This document shows positions 1 through 7,632 of a DNA stretch of 48,523 nucleotides, one piece after another. The position numbers and the translations under genes were made by a program. The first letter of the stretch is position 1, and every line of letters starts with the position of its first letter. This DNA is from Chloroflexota bacterium (GTDB taxonomy: Bacteria > Chloroflexota > Limnocylindria > P2-11E): positions 1 to 48,523 of the forward strand of contig JACQAT010000002.1 of assembly GCA_016194865.1 (NCBI GenBank), given 5' to 3'. The notes under the pieces were generated by a model. It was not told the origin of the DNA and made no database searches. It was given only the letters and a program-made list of their open reading frames with translations.

Positions 1-123
1 CGGGCCGAGGGCAAGTCCAAGATGAACGCTCTGGGCCACTGCATGAAGAAGGCGCTTGCGATTGTCTGGGGTGTCTGGCGTTCAGATCACGACTTCATCG
101 TCCCGGAGGGGATTCCCTCTTGA
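1..123 (+). CDS. 3' end of an IS110-family-like transposase (partial)
   Basis: The window opens inside an open reading frame (frame 1) that ends at TGA 121-123. The 40 visible residues contain GKSKMNALGHCMKKALAIV followed by a short hydrophobic/aromatic stretch and a polar tail. This resembles the C-terminus of IS110/IS116/IS902 transposases, where a GK(S/P)K-x-A-x-x-x-x-M-R/K-K-L motif comes shortly before the end. No start, catalytic DEDD domain or upstream end is visible, so it is unknown whether the copy is intact. The family call rests on the C-terminal motif only. The neighbouring gene on the other strand stops at 157, so the element's right end must lie within a few dozen bases. Confidence 0.55.
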   Translation, partial: RAEGKSKMNALGHCMKKALAIVWGVWRSDHDFIVPEGIPS

Positions 124-134
124 CGGCGACCTAT

Positions 135-155
135 GGGACCTAGCGCGCGAGTCCC
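135..155. repeat. Small inverted repeat just after the transposase end
   Basis: GGGAC (135-139) and GTCCC (151-155) form a 5-bp stem around an 11-base loop, in the 33 bases between the transposase stop and the convergent gene's stop. It could be part of the element's right end or a weak hairpin between converging genes. There is no T-run, so it is not called a terminator. Confidence 0.3.
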
Positions 156-156
156 G

Positions 157-1197
157 CTACCGCGCCCAGGCCGGCCGGCTCCCGCCGTCAACGCCTTCGC
201 CCTTGGTGAGCTTGATCGGCCCCTTCGCGGCCCCGCCGGTGAGGATGGTGCCGAGCTCCATCGCGTAGAGATCGACGTTCCCATCCTCGGATCGGTCGAA
301 CGCGATCCAGCCGCCGTCGGGCGAGAACACCGCGTTCCACGAGCGCCCGTCGTCGGTCAGCGCGATATCGCGCGAGGTCACGATCTCGAAGGCGTGCAGA
401 TCGTTCCGGCCGTCGTGCCGTAGCGTGTAGACGATCCATCTGCCATCCGGCGAGAACGACGGCCGGTACGCATCGGCGTCGGCCGGCGTCTTCACGCGCG
501 TCGCAGTGCCCGGACGGTCCGCGTTCCAGATGAGGATGCCGGCGAGGTCGGTGTTGTAGCTCGTCGTCGCGATCGTCTTGCCGTCAGGCGACCAGGCGAC
601 GTCGGCGAGGTCCGCGCCGTTCGAGTACACCGTGCGCCGCTTCGTCGCGAGGTCCAGCAGCACGAGGTCCGCCGCGCCGCCGCCGTCATCCTCGAGGAAC
701 GCGAGCCGCCTGCCGTCGGGCGCGAGCGCGGGCGCGAGGTACCACGAGACCTGGTGGTACCCGGAGGGCACCTTCGCGCGCAGCCCATCCAGCAGGATCG
801 TCTCCGCGCCGCCACCCGACTGCTTCGCGACGACCGTCGAGTAGCCGAGGCGCGCGCTGGTGGTCTGCTCGTCCGCCGTTCGCCTGCCGTCGATCGTCTC
901 GGAGCGTACGAAGAGCAGCTGCCGCCCGTCGCTCGAGAGCGCGGGTTGCTGGTTGCGGCCCTCCGACGTCTGCGCGCGGTACGCGCCGTCGCGCATGACG
1001 AAGATCTCGCCGCGCAGCGCGAAGGCGATCGTGCCGGGCACCCTCGTGGTCGGGACGTTGGTGGCGCGCGGCACGGTCGGGGTCGGCGTCGCGGCCGTCA
1101 CCGGCCCGACCGTCGCATAGAACCGCGCGCCGAGCACGAGGTACGCCACGAGCAGCGCGGTGGCGATCGCCCCGAAGATCAGCTCGCGGACGCGCAT
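157..1197 (-). CDS. Membrane-anchored PD40/TolB-like beta-propeller protein
   Basis: 346 aa. One N-terminal hydrophobic segment (about residues 6-24) with a short basic cytoplasmic side, then a Thr/Pro-rich linker, then a beta-propeller. At least five PD40-type blades are visible from the repeated (S/A)PDG(R/K/G) turn: QPALSSDGRQLLFV, APALAPDGRRLAFL, DVAWSPDGKTIATT, RPSFSPDGRWIVYT and NAVFSPDGGWIAFD. The fold suggests an extracytoplasmic, single-pass protein that binds a ligand or partner; no enzymatic motif is seen and substrate is unknown. Start ATG 1195-1197 lies inside the 3' end of the P-loop kinase gene (19-nt overlap), so it is probably the last gene of the topA-femAB-murE operon. Its stop faces the IS110 fragment. 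Confidence 0.75.
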   Translation of the reverse strand: MRVRELIFGAIATALLVAYLVLGARFYATVGPVTAATPTPTVPRATNVPTTRVPGTIAFALRGEIFVMRDGAYRAQTSEGRNQQPALSSDGRQLLFVRSETIDGRRTADEQTTSARLGYSTVVAKQSGGGAETILLDGLRAKVPSGYHQVSWYLAPALAPDGRRLAFLEDDGGGAADLVLLDLATKRRTVYSNGADLADVAWSPDGKTIATTSYNTDLAGILIWNADRPGTATRVKTPADADAYRPSFSPDGRWIVYTLRHDGRNDLHAFEIVTSRDIALTDDGRSWNAVFSPDGGWIAFDRSEDGNVDLYAMELGTILTGGAAKGPIKLTKGEGVDGGSRPAWAR

Positions 1198-1835
1198 GCC
1201 TGCTCCACCGCGTCCGCGACGCGGTCCACTTCGGCCGCCAGCTCGGCGCCGTTGTTCAGCTGGAGGTATCGCTCCGGCGCCTCGAACGGCTGCGCGCGCA
1301 TGCGCTGGAAGACCCGCTCGTCGGCGTCGCTGTGGTCGTCGGCCGCGCGCGAAGCGCGTCGCGCGGCCAGGCGTGCCAGCGTCGAGGTCTCATCGGCGAC
1401 GACCCGCACGAACACGATCGGGACGCCGTTCCGATCCGCCGTCTCCCGCGGTGCCGTGCGCGCCGACGCGCGCAGGTGCGTCGCATCGAGGACGACGCGA
1501 TGTCCCTCGCGCAGCAGTCCGTCGAGAAGCGCATCGGCGGCCGCGAAGATCGCGGCATTCTCGGCCGCGGTGTAGGTGGCCGCGATGAACAAGCGGCTGC
1601 GCAGCTGATCGCTGGCCACATGCGCGGCGCCGAGCCGCTGGGCCAGCAGGCGCGCGCAGTGCGACTTCCCCACGCCGGGATAGCCCATGAGCACCACGAC
1701 GGCCGGTCGTCCATGCGGCCGCTCCGGCGCGCCGATCTCGGTGCGGAGCAGCGCCGCGACCTCGCGCACGTGCTCCGCGTACGCGCGGGTCTGCCCCTTC
1801 GACGCGGCGCTCGAGCGCCGCTGCCGCTGCATCAT
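1179..1835 (-). CDS. P-loop ATP-binding kinase-like protein (AAA_33/zeta-toxin-like fold)
   Basis: 218 aa. Walker A GYPGVGKS at residues 51-58 in the order expected for a small P-loop kinase, a second strand VVLDATH (114-120) resembling the Walker B region of polynucleotide-kinase-like proteins, and an Arg-rich lid (TLARLAARRASRA). This fits the AAA_33 group, which phosphorylates nucleic acids, nucleotides or small molecules; the actual substrate cannot be read from sequence. The first two codons are both ATG: the start at 1835 or 1832 overlaps the murE stop (ATGA), implying translational coupling. A zeta-toxin role is unlikely because no antitoxin gene is adjacent. Confidence 0.7.
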   Translation of the reverse strand: MMQRQRRSSAASKGQTRAYAEHVREVAALLRTEIGAPERPHGRPAVVVLMGYPGVGKSHCARLLAQRLGAAHVASDQLRSRLFIAATYTAAENAAIFAAADALLDGLLREGHRVVLDATHLRASARTAPRETADRNGVPIVFVRVVADETSTLARLAARRASRAADDHSDADERVFQRMRAQPFEAPERYLQLNNGAELAAEVDRVADAVEQACASAS

Positions 1836-3331
1836 GGCTCGTAGCCCAGCCGCTGAAGCGCCACGCGCGCAGTCTCGGCCTCGTTCCAGGGTCGCTTCTC
1901 CTCGCCCACGATGATCGAGCCCTCGTGTCCCTTGCCCGCCAGCAGCACCGTGTCGCCCGCGGCCGCTCGACCGAGGGCGAGCGCGATGGCGGCCTTGCGG
2001 TCGTCGACGACCTCGTAGTCGGTGCCGCGCACCTTCCCTCGAGCGAGGGCGCCGGCCTCGATCTCCTGGAGGATGAGCGCGGGATCCTCGAGGCGCGGGT
2101 CCTCCTGGGTGATGACGAAGAAGTCCGCATGCGTGACGGCGACCTCGGCGAGACGTGGCCGTTTCGCGCGATCGCGCTCCCCGGCGCTGCCGAACACGAC
2201 GCTCAGCATGCCGGTCGTGAGGGGCCGCAGCAGCCGGAGCACCTTGTCCAGCGACTCGGGCGTGTGCGCGTAATCGACGATGACCGTGAACGGCTGCCCG
2301 AGGTCGATGCGCTCCATGCGGCCGCGGACCGACGTGGCGCGCGTCAGGGCCGCCTTCGCGTGTTCGAGCGTCGCCCCCGCCGCCAGCCCCGCCGCCGCGG
2401 CGGCGAGCGCGTTCTCCACGTTGAAGCGCCCGACCAGCGGCAGCTGCAGCTCCACGGTGTCGCCGGCGCTCGAGATGCGGATCCGCGAGCCGTTCGCATC
2501 CGCGCTCACGATGCTGCCCTGCACGTCGGCGAGCGCGTCGATCCCGTACGTGAGCACGCGCGCCGTGCCGCTCCGATCGGCGAGGTAGCGCCAATGCGGA
2601 TCGTCCGCGTTGAGGACCGCGGCCTTCGCGATCCCCTTGTCCTGGCCCGTGTCGAGCATCTCGAACAGCGCACCCTTCGCCTCGAGGTAGTGCTGCAGGG
2701 TGCCGTGGAAGTCGAGATGCTCCGGGGTCAGGTTCGTGAAGACCGCGATGTCCACGTCGCAATGCTGGAGCTTGCGGAGCGCGAGCGCATGGCTCGTCGC
2801 CTCCAGCACGCCCCAGGTACCGCCGGCCACGAGCAGCTCGGCGAAGAACTCCTGGACCTCCAGCGCCTCCTGCGTGCTCTGCCGCGTCTCGTTCGGCCAC
2901 CGATTGGGGCCGAGCTTGAAGTCGACGGTCGTCGCGTACCCGGTGCGCTCGCCCGCTGCCTCGAGGACCTGCGAGATCAGATGGACGGTCGTGGTCTTTC
3001 CATCCGTGCCCGTGACCCCGACGAGCTTGAGCTTCGCCGTCGGATGATCGAAGAACTCCGCGCTGAGATCGGCGAGCGCGGCGCGGCTGTCGGGGACGAT
3101 CGCCACCGGCACGCCGACGCGCAGGGGGCGCTCGGCCACGACGGCCACCGCGCCCCGAGACACCGCGTCCGCGGCGAAGTCGTGGCCGTCGCGATGGAAT
3201 CCCGGGACCGCCACGAACAGCGATCCCGCGCTCACGGCGCGCGAGTCATACGCGATCCCGTGGACGTCGGCGAACCCGGCGTCGCCGGGGACCGAGGCGC
3301 CCGCCGCCGCGAGCAGCACGCGCAGCTTCAT
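1832..3331 (-). CDS. murE: UDP-N-acetylmuramoyl-tripeptide synthetase (MurE)
   Basis: 499 aa, normal for MurE. Cytoplasmic peptidoglycan precursor ligase that adds the third stem residue to UDP-MurNAc-L-Ala-D-Glu. N-terminal UDP-binding domain with DSRAV (29-33), ATP P-loop GTDGKTTT (108-115), the central FTNLTPEHLDFHG segment, GRFNVENALAA (301-311), VDYAHTP (352-358), GSAGERDRAKRP (381-392) and C-terminal GKGHE. The third-residue-selecting motif, DNPR in diaminopimelate-adding enzymes, reads EDPR (410-413), so specificity (DAP, Lys or Orn) is open. The start ATG overlaps the stop of the upstream FemAB-like gene (ATGA), and the two FemAB genes are plausibly partners acting on the residue that MurE adds. 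Confidence 0.93.
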   Translation of the reverse strand: MKLRVLLAAAGASVPGDAGFADVHGIAYDSRAVSAGSLFVAVPGFHRDGHDFAADAVSRGAVAVVAERPLRVGVPVAIVPDSRAALADLSAEFFDHPTAKLKLVGVTGTDGKTTTVHLISQVLEAAGERTGYATTVDFKLGPNRWPNETRQSTQEALEVQEFFAELLVAGGTWGVLEATSHALALRKLQHCDVDIAVFTNLTPEHLDFHGTLQHYLEAKGALFEMLDTGQDKGIAKAAVLNADDPHWRYLADRSGTARVLTYGIDALADVQGSIVSADANGSRIRISSAGDTVELQLPLVGRFNVENALAAAAAGLAAGATLEHAKAALTRATSVRGRMERIDLGQPFTVIVDYAHTPESLDKVLRLLRPLTTGMLSVVFGSAGERDRAKRPRLAEVAVTHADFFVITQEDPRLEDPALILQEIEAGALARGKVRGTDYEVVDDRKAAIALALGRAAAGDTVLLAGKGHEGSIIVGEEKRPWNEAETARVALQRLGYEP

Positions 3332-4284
3332 CGGCGCGCCAGCCGCAGTGCCCGCGCGTACATGGGCTCCAGGAGGTTGAACGCGCGATACGGCAGCTCC
3401 CGCGGAACGAGGTCATGCGCGCCGACGAAGCGCTTCTCGGCGCCCCCGAACCCCTTCTTGAAGTGATAGGGGCCGTGCATCGGATCTCGTTCGTCGCTCG
3501 GGTCGACCGGGATGCCGCCGTACATGTAGAGCTCGCGGTCGCCGCAGTGCCAGGTCATCGCGCCCGCCACCGCGGCCGCGCCATCCTCGGCCAGCAGCAG
3601 CTTCGCGTGCCCGGCATCGATGAGCGTGCGCCACACGAGCCGGTAGTAGTCCCAGGTCCGCGTGATGAAGCCCGCACGCCGGCCGGTCACGCTGTAGATG
3701 TCGAAGAAGGCGCGCAGGTCCGCGTCGCTCGTGCCTTCGCGCATCGCGATCCCGCGCTTCTCGGCCTGGCGCACGCTCCAGCGGGTGTCCTTCTCCAGCC
3801 CGGCCAGCAGCGCGTCCTCAGTGGGCGTGAGGTCGAGCTCAAGCGTCGCGAGCACCGGCTGGATGTCCGGCGCGCGACGCCATCCGTTGGAGACGAGCAC
3901 GTCGCGGACATCCTCGCCGACCTCGGGGTCGACGCGCATGAAGAGCGCGGGCTCGCGCCGCAGGAGCTCGGCGAGCCGCTCGAGCATCGCCGCGAGTTCG
4001 TCCCGACCGCCGCGGAAGATCGGGCCGCGCGGCACGTACGCCATGCGGCGCCCGAGCGGGAGCGGTCGCCACAGCACGAGCGCGAGACCGTGCGGCGCCG
4101 CGTCGAGATACGTGGCGCGCCAGCCCTGCGCCTCGCGGATCCGCGCCCACGCCGTCGATTGCATGACGTGCCCGCCGGGCGCGCGCACGGCGACGTCGTC
4201 CCAGCCGACCGGGGCGGTTCTCGGCGGGACCTGGGGGGTCCCCGGGGGGCCGGAGCCCCCCGGTGGTCGTCCGGTGGTCGTCAT
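3328..4284 (-). CDS. FemAB-like peptidyl/aminoacyl transferase 1
   Basis: 318 aa, in the range of FemABX proteins. These use aminoacyl-tRNA to add residues to the side chain of the third stem amino acid of lipid-linked peptidoglycan precursors, on the inner face of the membrane. Visible family features: MQSTAWARIREAQGW near the N-terminus, AYVPRGPIFRG, a central LEKDTRWSVRQAEKRGI segment typical of the GNAT-fold core, and WHCGDRELYMYGGI with a C-terminal HFKKGFGG-like stretch. ATG 4284 overlaps the TGA of the paralogous upstream gene (ATGA) and its own stop overlaps murE's ATG. The Pro/Gly-rich first 25 residues are atypical and probably disordered. Amino-acid specificity cannot be read. Confidence 0.85.
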   Translation of the reverse strand: MTTTGRPPGGSGPPGTPQVPPRTAPVGWDDVAVRAPGGHVMQSTAWARIREAQGWRATYLDAAPHGLALVLWRPLPLGRRMAYVPRGPIFRGGRDELAAMLERLAELLRREPALFMRVDPEVGEDVRDVLVSNGWRRAPDIQPVLATLELDLTPTEDALLAGLEKDTRWSVRQAEKRGIAMREGTSDADLRAFFDIYSVTGRRAGFITRTWDYYRLVWRTLIDAGHAKLLLAEDGAAAVAGAMTWHCGDRELYMYGGIPVDPSDERDPMHGPYHFKKGFGGAEKRFVGAHDLVPRELPYRAFNLLEPMYARALRLARR

Positions 4285-5264
4285 GCCGAGCGCGCGAGGC
4301 GACGCCGGCCCGCGATCTGCCAGATCGGGTAGAGCGCGGCGCTCACCGGCGCTTCGATCGCGCCGACCCAGGTGACCACATCCCCGCCGAAGCCGAGCTT
4401 GAACTGCTCGACGCCGGCGAGCGACGCGTCGCCCTCGGCGAGCCCCCACATGTCGTAGCGCACGACGCCGAGCCGCTTCATCGCCAGCAACGAGCGCCAC
4501 TTCAGCAGATAGAACGGACGCTCCTCCGTGTGCGTCCCGCTCCACCCGCCGTAGAGCTCCCAGGCGCGGTCGCCGATCCGGATGACGAGCAGCGCGCCCA
4601 CGTCCTCGTTCCCGACGCGCGCCATCTGGAAGTGTGCCCGCTCGCCGAACAGCTCGCGCAGCCTCGCGAAGTACGCGCGGTCGTGGATCCCGAAGCGATC
4701 GCGCGCGGCCACGCGCTCGAGCACGCGCTGGAACCGCTCGAGGTCGGCGGTCTCTTCCGTGATGACGCCGCCGCGCTCCGCCTTGTGGACGTACTGCCGC
4801 GTCTTCTTGCGCATCCCGGCGAGCAGCTCCTCCGGGGTCCGGTCCAGGTCGAACAGCAGGGTGCGGCTCGGCTGCACGTGGACCGGCGAGAGGCGCGCGC
4901 CGCCGGAGCGCAGCGCGTCGCGCGTCACCGGATCGTCGGGGATCTCCGGGTCGCAGAGCAGGCCGACGCAGCGCATGCCACGAAGCGCATCGCGCAGCGC
5001 GCCGATCGCGTCCGGGATATCCGCGTCAGCGACGAGCGGGCCGCGGGGGAGGTACGCGAACCACATGCCCAGCGGGAGCGCGCGCACGAGGAGCTGCGCC
5101 ACCCCGGCGGCACCGTCGTCGAGGACGTAGCGGCGCGCGCCCCAGCCGTTGCCGGCTTTGAGCGCCGCCCATCCCGTGCTCTGCAGAAGGTGAGGACGCC
5201 CGGTCGTCGCGGCGAGCTCATCCCAGCGCGCGACTTCGTCAGAGGTCGCCGGCCGCGCGCGCAG
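4281..5264 (-). CDS. FemAB-like peptidyl/aminoacyl transferase 2, likely CTG start
   Basis: About 327 aa if started at CTG 5264; only 273 aa from the first ATG/GTG/TTG-type codon (GTG 5102). The 54 codons above 5102 encode a stretch with HLLQSTGWAALKAGNGWGAR, which aligns with MQSTAWARIREAQGW of paralogue 1, so they are coding. No ATG, GTG or TTG occurs between the in-frame stop at 5292-5294 and 5102; CTG 5262-5264, one base after the topA stop, is the best candidate. Core features: FAYLPRGPL, RKKTRQYVHKAERGG, AWELYGGWSG and QFKLGFGGD. Same general role as paralogue 1, perhaps a different residue or a different position in a bridge. Confidence 0.8.
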   Translation of the reverse strand: MRARPATSDEVARWDELAATTGRPHLLQSTGWAALKAGNGWGARRYVLDDGAAGVAQLLVRALPLGMWFAYLPRGPLVADADIPDAIGALRDALRGMRCVGLLCDPEIPDDPVTRDALRSGGARLSPVHVQPSRTLLFDLDRTPEELLAGMRKKTRQYVHKAERGGVITEETADLERFQRVLERVAARDRFGIHDRAYFARLRELFGERAHFQMARVGNEDVGALLVIRIGDRAWELYGGWSGTHTEERPFYLLKWRSLLAMKRLGVVRYDMWGLAEGDASLAGVEQFKLGFGGDVVTWVGAIEAPVSAALYPIWQIAGRRRLARSA

Positions 5265-5265
5265 G

Positions 5266-7527
5266 CTAGAGGCTCGCGCCCACCGGCTCGCTCACTTCGG
5301 CCGCGGATGCCTCGGTCGCCCCAGGCAGCTCGCGCGCGGTGAACGTGCATTCGGGGTAGCGCTCGCATCCGAAGAAGAGGCTCTTCCCACGACCGCGGCG
5401 ACGGACGAGCTCGCCTTCCTTGCAGGTCGGGCAGATGACGCCGGTCTTCTGCTGCGTCTTCTTGATGTACTTGCAGTCCGGGTACCCCGTGCACCCGATG
5501 AACGGGCCGAAGCGTCCACGGCGCTTCGCGAGCGGCTTGCCGCAGTCGGGACAGACCTCGCCCTCGATGATCTCGGGGCCCTGTGTCTCCTGGCCCTCGA
5601 GCGGCTCGGCGTAGTCGCAGCCACCGGGCGGCGTCGGCTGGCCCTTCTTGCCCTTCACGAATCCGGTGCAGGAGTAGAAGCGGCCGTAACGGCCGAGCTT
5701 GATGACCACCGGCCGCCCGCACTTCGGGCAGATCCGGTCGGTCGCCTCCTCCGTGACGTCGGACTTGTTCACGCTCTTCGTCTTCTCCGCGACGCGTGCC
5801 GAGAAGGGCGTGAAGAAGTCGCGCACGACCGGCACCCACTCGGATTCGCCGCTCGCGATCCTGTCGAGGTCCAGCTCCATCCGCGCGGTGAAGCCCAGGT
5901 CGACGATGTCGGCGAAGTGCTCGCGCAGGAAGTCGGTGACGACGAAGCCGACGTCCTCCGGGATCAGCGCGCGGCCCTCCTTGCGGACGTAGCGCCGCTC
6001 GATGAGCGTCGAGATGGTCGGCGCGTACGTCGACGGCCGGCCGATGCCGTGCTCCTCGAGCGTCTTGACCAGCGACGCCTCGGTGAACCGAGCGGGCGGC
6101 TGCGTGAAGTGCTGCGCCGCGTCGAGGCCGAGCAGCCTGAGGTCCTCGCCCTCGACGACCTCGGGCAGCGTCGTGACGTCGGCCTCCGGCTCGTCGGTCC
6201 CCTCCGTGTAGACGCGCAGGAAGCCGTCGAAGAGCGTGCGCCGCCCGTTCGCGCGCAGCGTGTAGCCGTCGGCGGCGACGTCGAGCCTCGTGGACTCGAA
6301 GCGCGCCGGGGCCATCTGCGACGCGAGCGTCCGCTGCCAGATGAGCGTGTACAGGCGCAGCTGGTCGCGGTTGAGGTACTTCCTGACGCGGTCGGGCGAG
6401 CGCGACAGATCGGTCGGACGGATCGCCTCGTGCGCCTCCTGCGCGCCCTTGCTGCGGGTCTTGAAGTGCCGCGGCTTGTCGAGCGCGTAGGTCGGCCCGA
6501 ACTCGTGCGTGACGACATCCTTCGCCTGCCTGAGCGCGTCCTCCGCGACGTGCAGCGAGTCGGTGCGCATGTAGGTGATGAGACCGACGGCCGCGTCGCC
6601 GAGCGAGATGCCCTCGTACAGCTGCTGCGCGACGACCATCGTCTTGCGAAGCGAGAAGCCGAGCTTGCGGGACGACTCCTGCTGCAGCGTCGAGGTCGTG
6701 AACGGAGGTGCGGCGTTGCGGCCGCTCTCGCGCTTCTCGACGCTCTGGACCTTGTAGAGCGCGTCCGCGAGCGCGGCCTTGACGCGGTCGGCCTCCGCCG
6801 CGCTGCCGATCGCGAGCTTCTTGCCCTTGTGCTGGATGACCTCGGCCTTGAACGACTCGCCCGCGTGGTTCGCGAGCATCGCGTCGATGCTCCAGTACTC
6901 CTGCGGTGTGAAGGCCTGGATCTCGCGCTCGCGATCGACGATGAGCCGCAGCGCCACGGACTGGACGCGCCCGGCCGAGAGCCCGTAGCGGATCTTCTTC
7001 CACAGCAGCGGCGACATCGTGTAGCCGACGAGCCGGTCCACGACGCGTCGCGCCTGCTGCGCGTCGACGAGATGCTGGTCGATATCGCGTGGCCTCTTGA
7101 AGGCCTCGGCGATCGCGGTCGGCGTGATCTCGTGGAAGGTCACGCGCCGCAGCTTGCTCTTGGGGATGTCCATCAGCTCGGCGAGGTGCCACGCGATCGC
7201 CTCGCCCTCGCGGTCGAGGTCGGTGGCCAGCCAGACGCGCGCCGCCGCCCTCGCGTCCTTGCGCAGCATGCGCGCGGTCTTCTCGGAGTCGTCCGGGACG
7301 ATGTACTCGGGCGCGAACGTGACGAGGTCGATGCCCAGCTTCGACTTCGGCAGATCGCGGACGTGGCCGAAGCTGGCCTCGACCTTGAAGTCGGACCCCA
7401 GCATCCGCCCGAGCGTGCGCGCCTTCGTCGGCGACTCGACGACCACGAGGTCGCCCGAGCCCGCCGCGCTCGCGCGCTTCCTCGGCTTGGCCGCCGGCTT
7501 GCTTTCGACCGTTTGTTCTATTGTCAC
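5266..7527 (-). CDS. topA: DNA topoisomerase I (type IA)
   Basis: 753 aa. Relaxes negative supercoils by transient single-strand cleavage. N-terminal Toprim domain (VVVESPTKA 28-36, DxDxE at D103/D105/E107), the active-site tyrosine in LITYMRTDS (Y319), GLSAGRVQSVALRL (182-195), and three C-terminal four-cysteine zinc ribbons beginning CPKCGRPV, CPDCGKPL and CPTCKEGE. An Ala/Lys-rich extension precedes the Toprim domain. The start is GTG 7525-7527, with AGGAA at 7531-7535 as ribosome binding site. It is the first gene after the manC terminator and heads the femAB-murE operon. Confidence 0.95.
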   Translation of the reverse strand: MTIEQTVESKPAAKPRKRASAAGSGDLVVVESPTKARTLGRMLGSDFKVEASFGHVRDLPKSKLGIDLVTFAPEYIVPDDSEKTARMLRKDARAAARVWLATDLDREGEAIAWHLAELMDIPKSKLRRVTFHEITPTAIAEAFKRPRDIDQHLVDAQQARRVVDRLVGYTMSPLLWKKIRYGLSAGRVQSVALRLIVDREREIQAFTPQEYWSIDAMLANHAGESFKAEVIQHKGKKLAIGSAAEADRVKAALADALYKVQSVEKRESGRNAAPPFTTSTLQQESSRKLGFSLRKTMVVAQQLYEGISLGDAAVGLITYMRTDSLHVAEDALRQAKDVVTHEFGPTYALDKPRHFKTRSKGAQEAHEAIRPTDLSRSPDRVRKYLNRDQLRLYTLIWQRTLASQMAPARFESTRLDVAADGYTLRANGRRTLFDGFLRVYTEGTDEPEADVTTLPEVVEGEDLRLLGLDAAQHFTQPPARFTEASLVKTLEEHGIGRPSTYAPTISTLIERRYVRKEGRALIPEDVGFVVTDFLREHFADIVDLGFTARMELDLDRIASGESEWVPVVRDFFTPFSARVAEKTKSVNKSDVTEEATDRICPKCGRPVVIKLGRYGRFYSCTGFVKGKKGQPTPPGGCDYAEPLEGQETQGPEIIEGEVCPDCGKPLAKRRGRFGPFIGCTGYPDCKYIKKTQQKTGVICPTCKEGELVRRRGRGKSLFFGCERYPECTFTARELPGATEASAAEVSEPVGASL

Positions 7528-7555
7528 TGCTTCCTACAACTGTGTTGAGAGCGCA

Positions 7556-7569
7556 GGACCGGGAGGTCC
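7556..7569. repeat. Perfect inverted repeat upstream of topA
   Basis: GGACC-GGGA-GGTCC, 5-bp arms and a 4-base loop, about 29 bases upstream of the topA GTG. It could form a hairpin in the topA leader or be an operator. Supercoiling control of topA is known in other bacteria, but nothing here proves regulation. Confidence 0.35.
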
Positions 7570-7582
7570 GAGCACTACACAC

Positions 7583-7603
7583 AAAAGCGCCCTGTCCGGG
7601 CGC
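7583..7603 (-). terminator. Rho-independent terminator after manC
   Basis: On the minus strand a perfect 6-bp stem GCGCCC/GGGCGC (7603-7598 with 7592-7587) around a 5-base loop is followed directly by TTTT and TGTGTG. It sits 30 bases past the manC stop and upstream of topA, in the right orientation to end the trpS-manC transcript. Confidence 0.75.
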
Positions 7604-7632
7604 CTCCTCGACATCAAGAGTAGCGGTGCTGC

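Noticed and set aside
1925-3466. Long plus-strand frame opposite murE
   Set aside because: Antisense shadow; murE is unambiguous.
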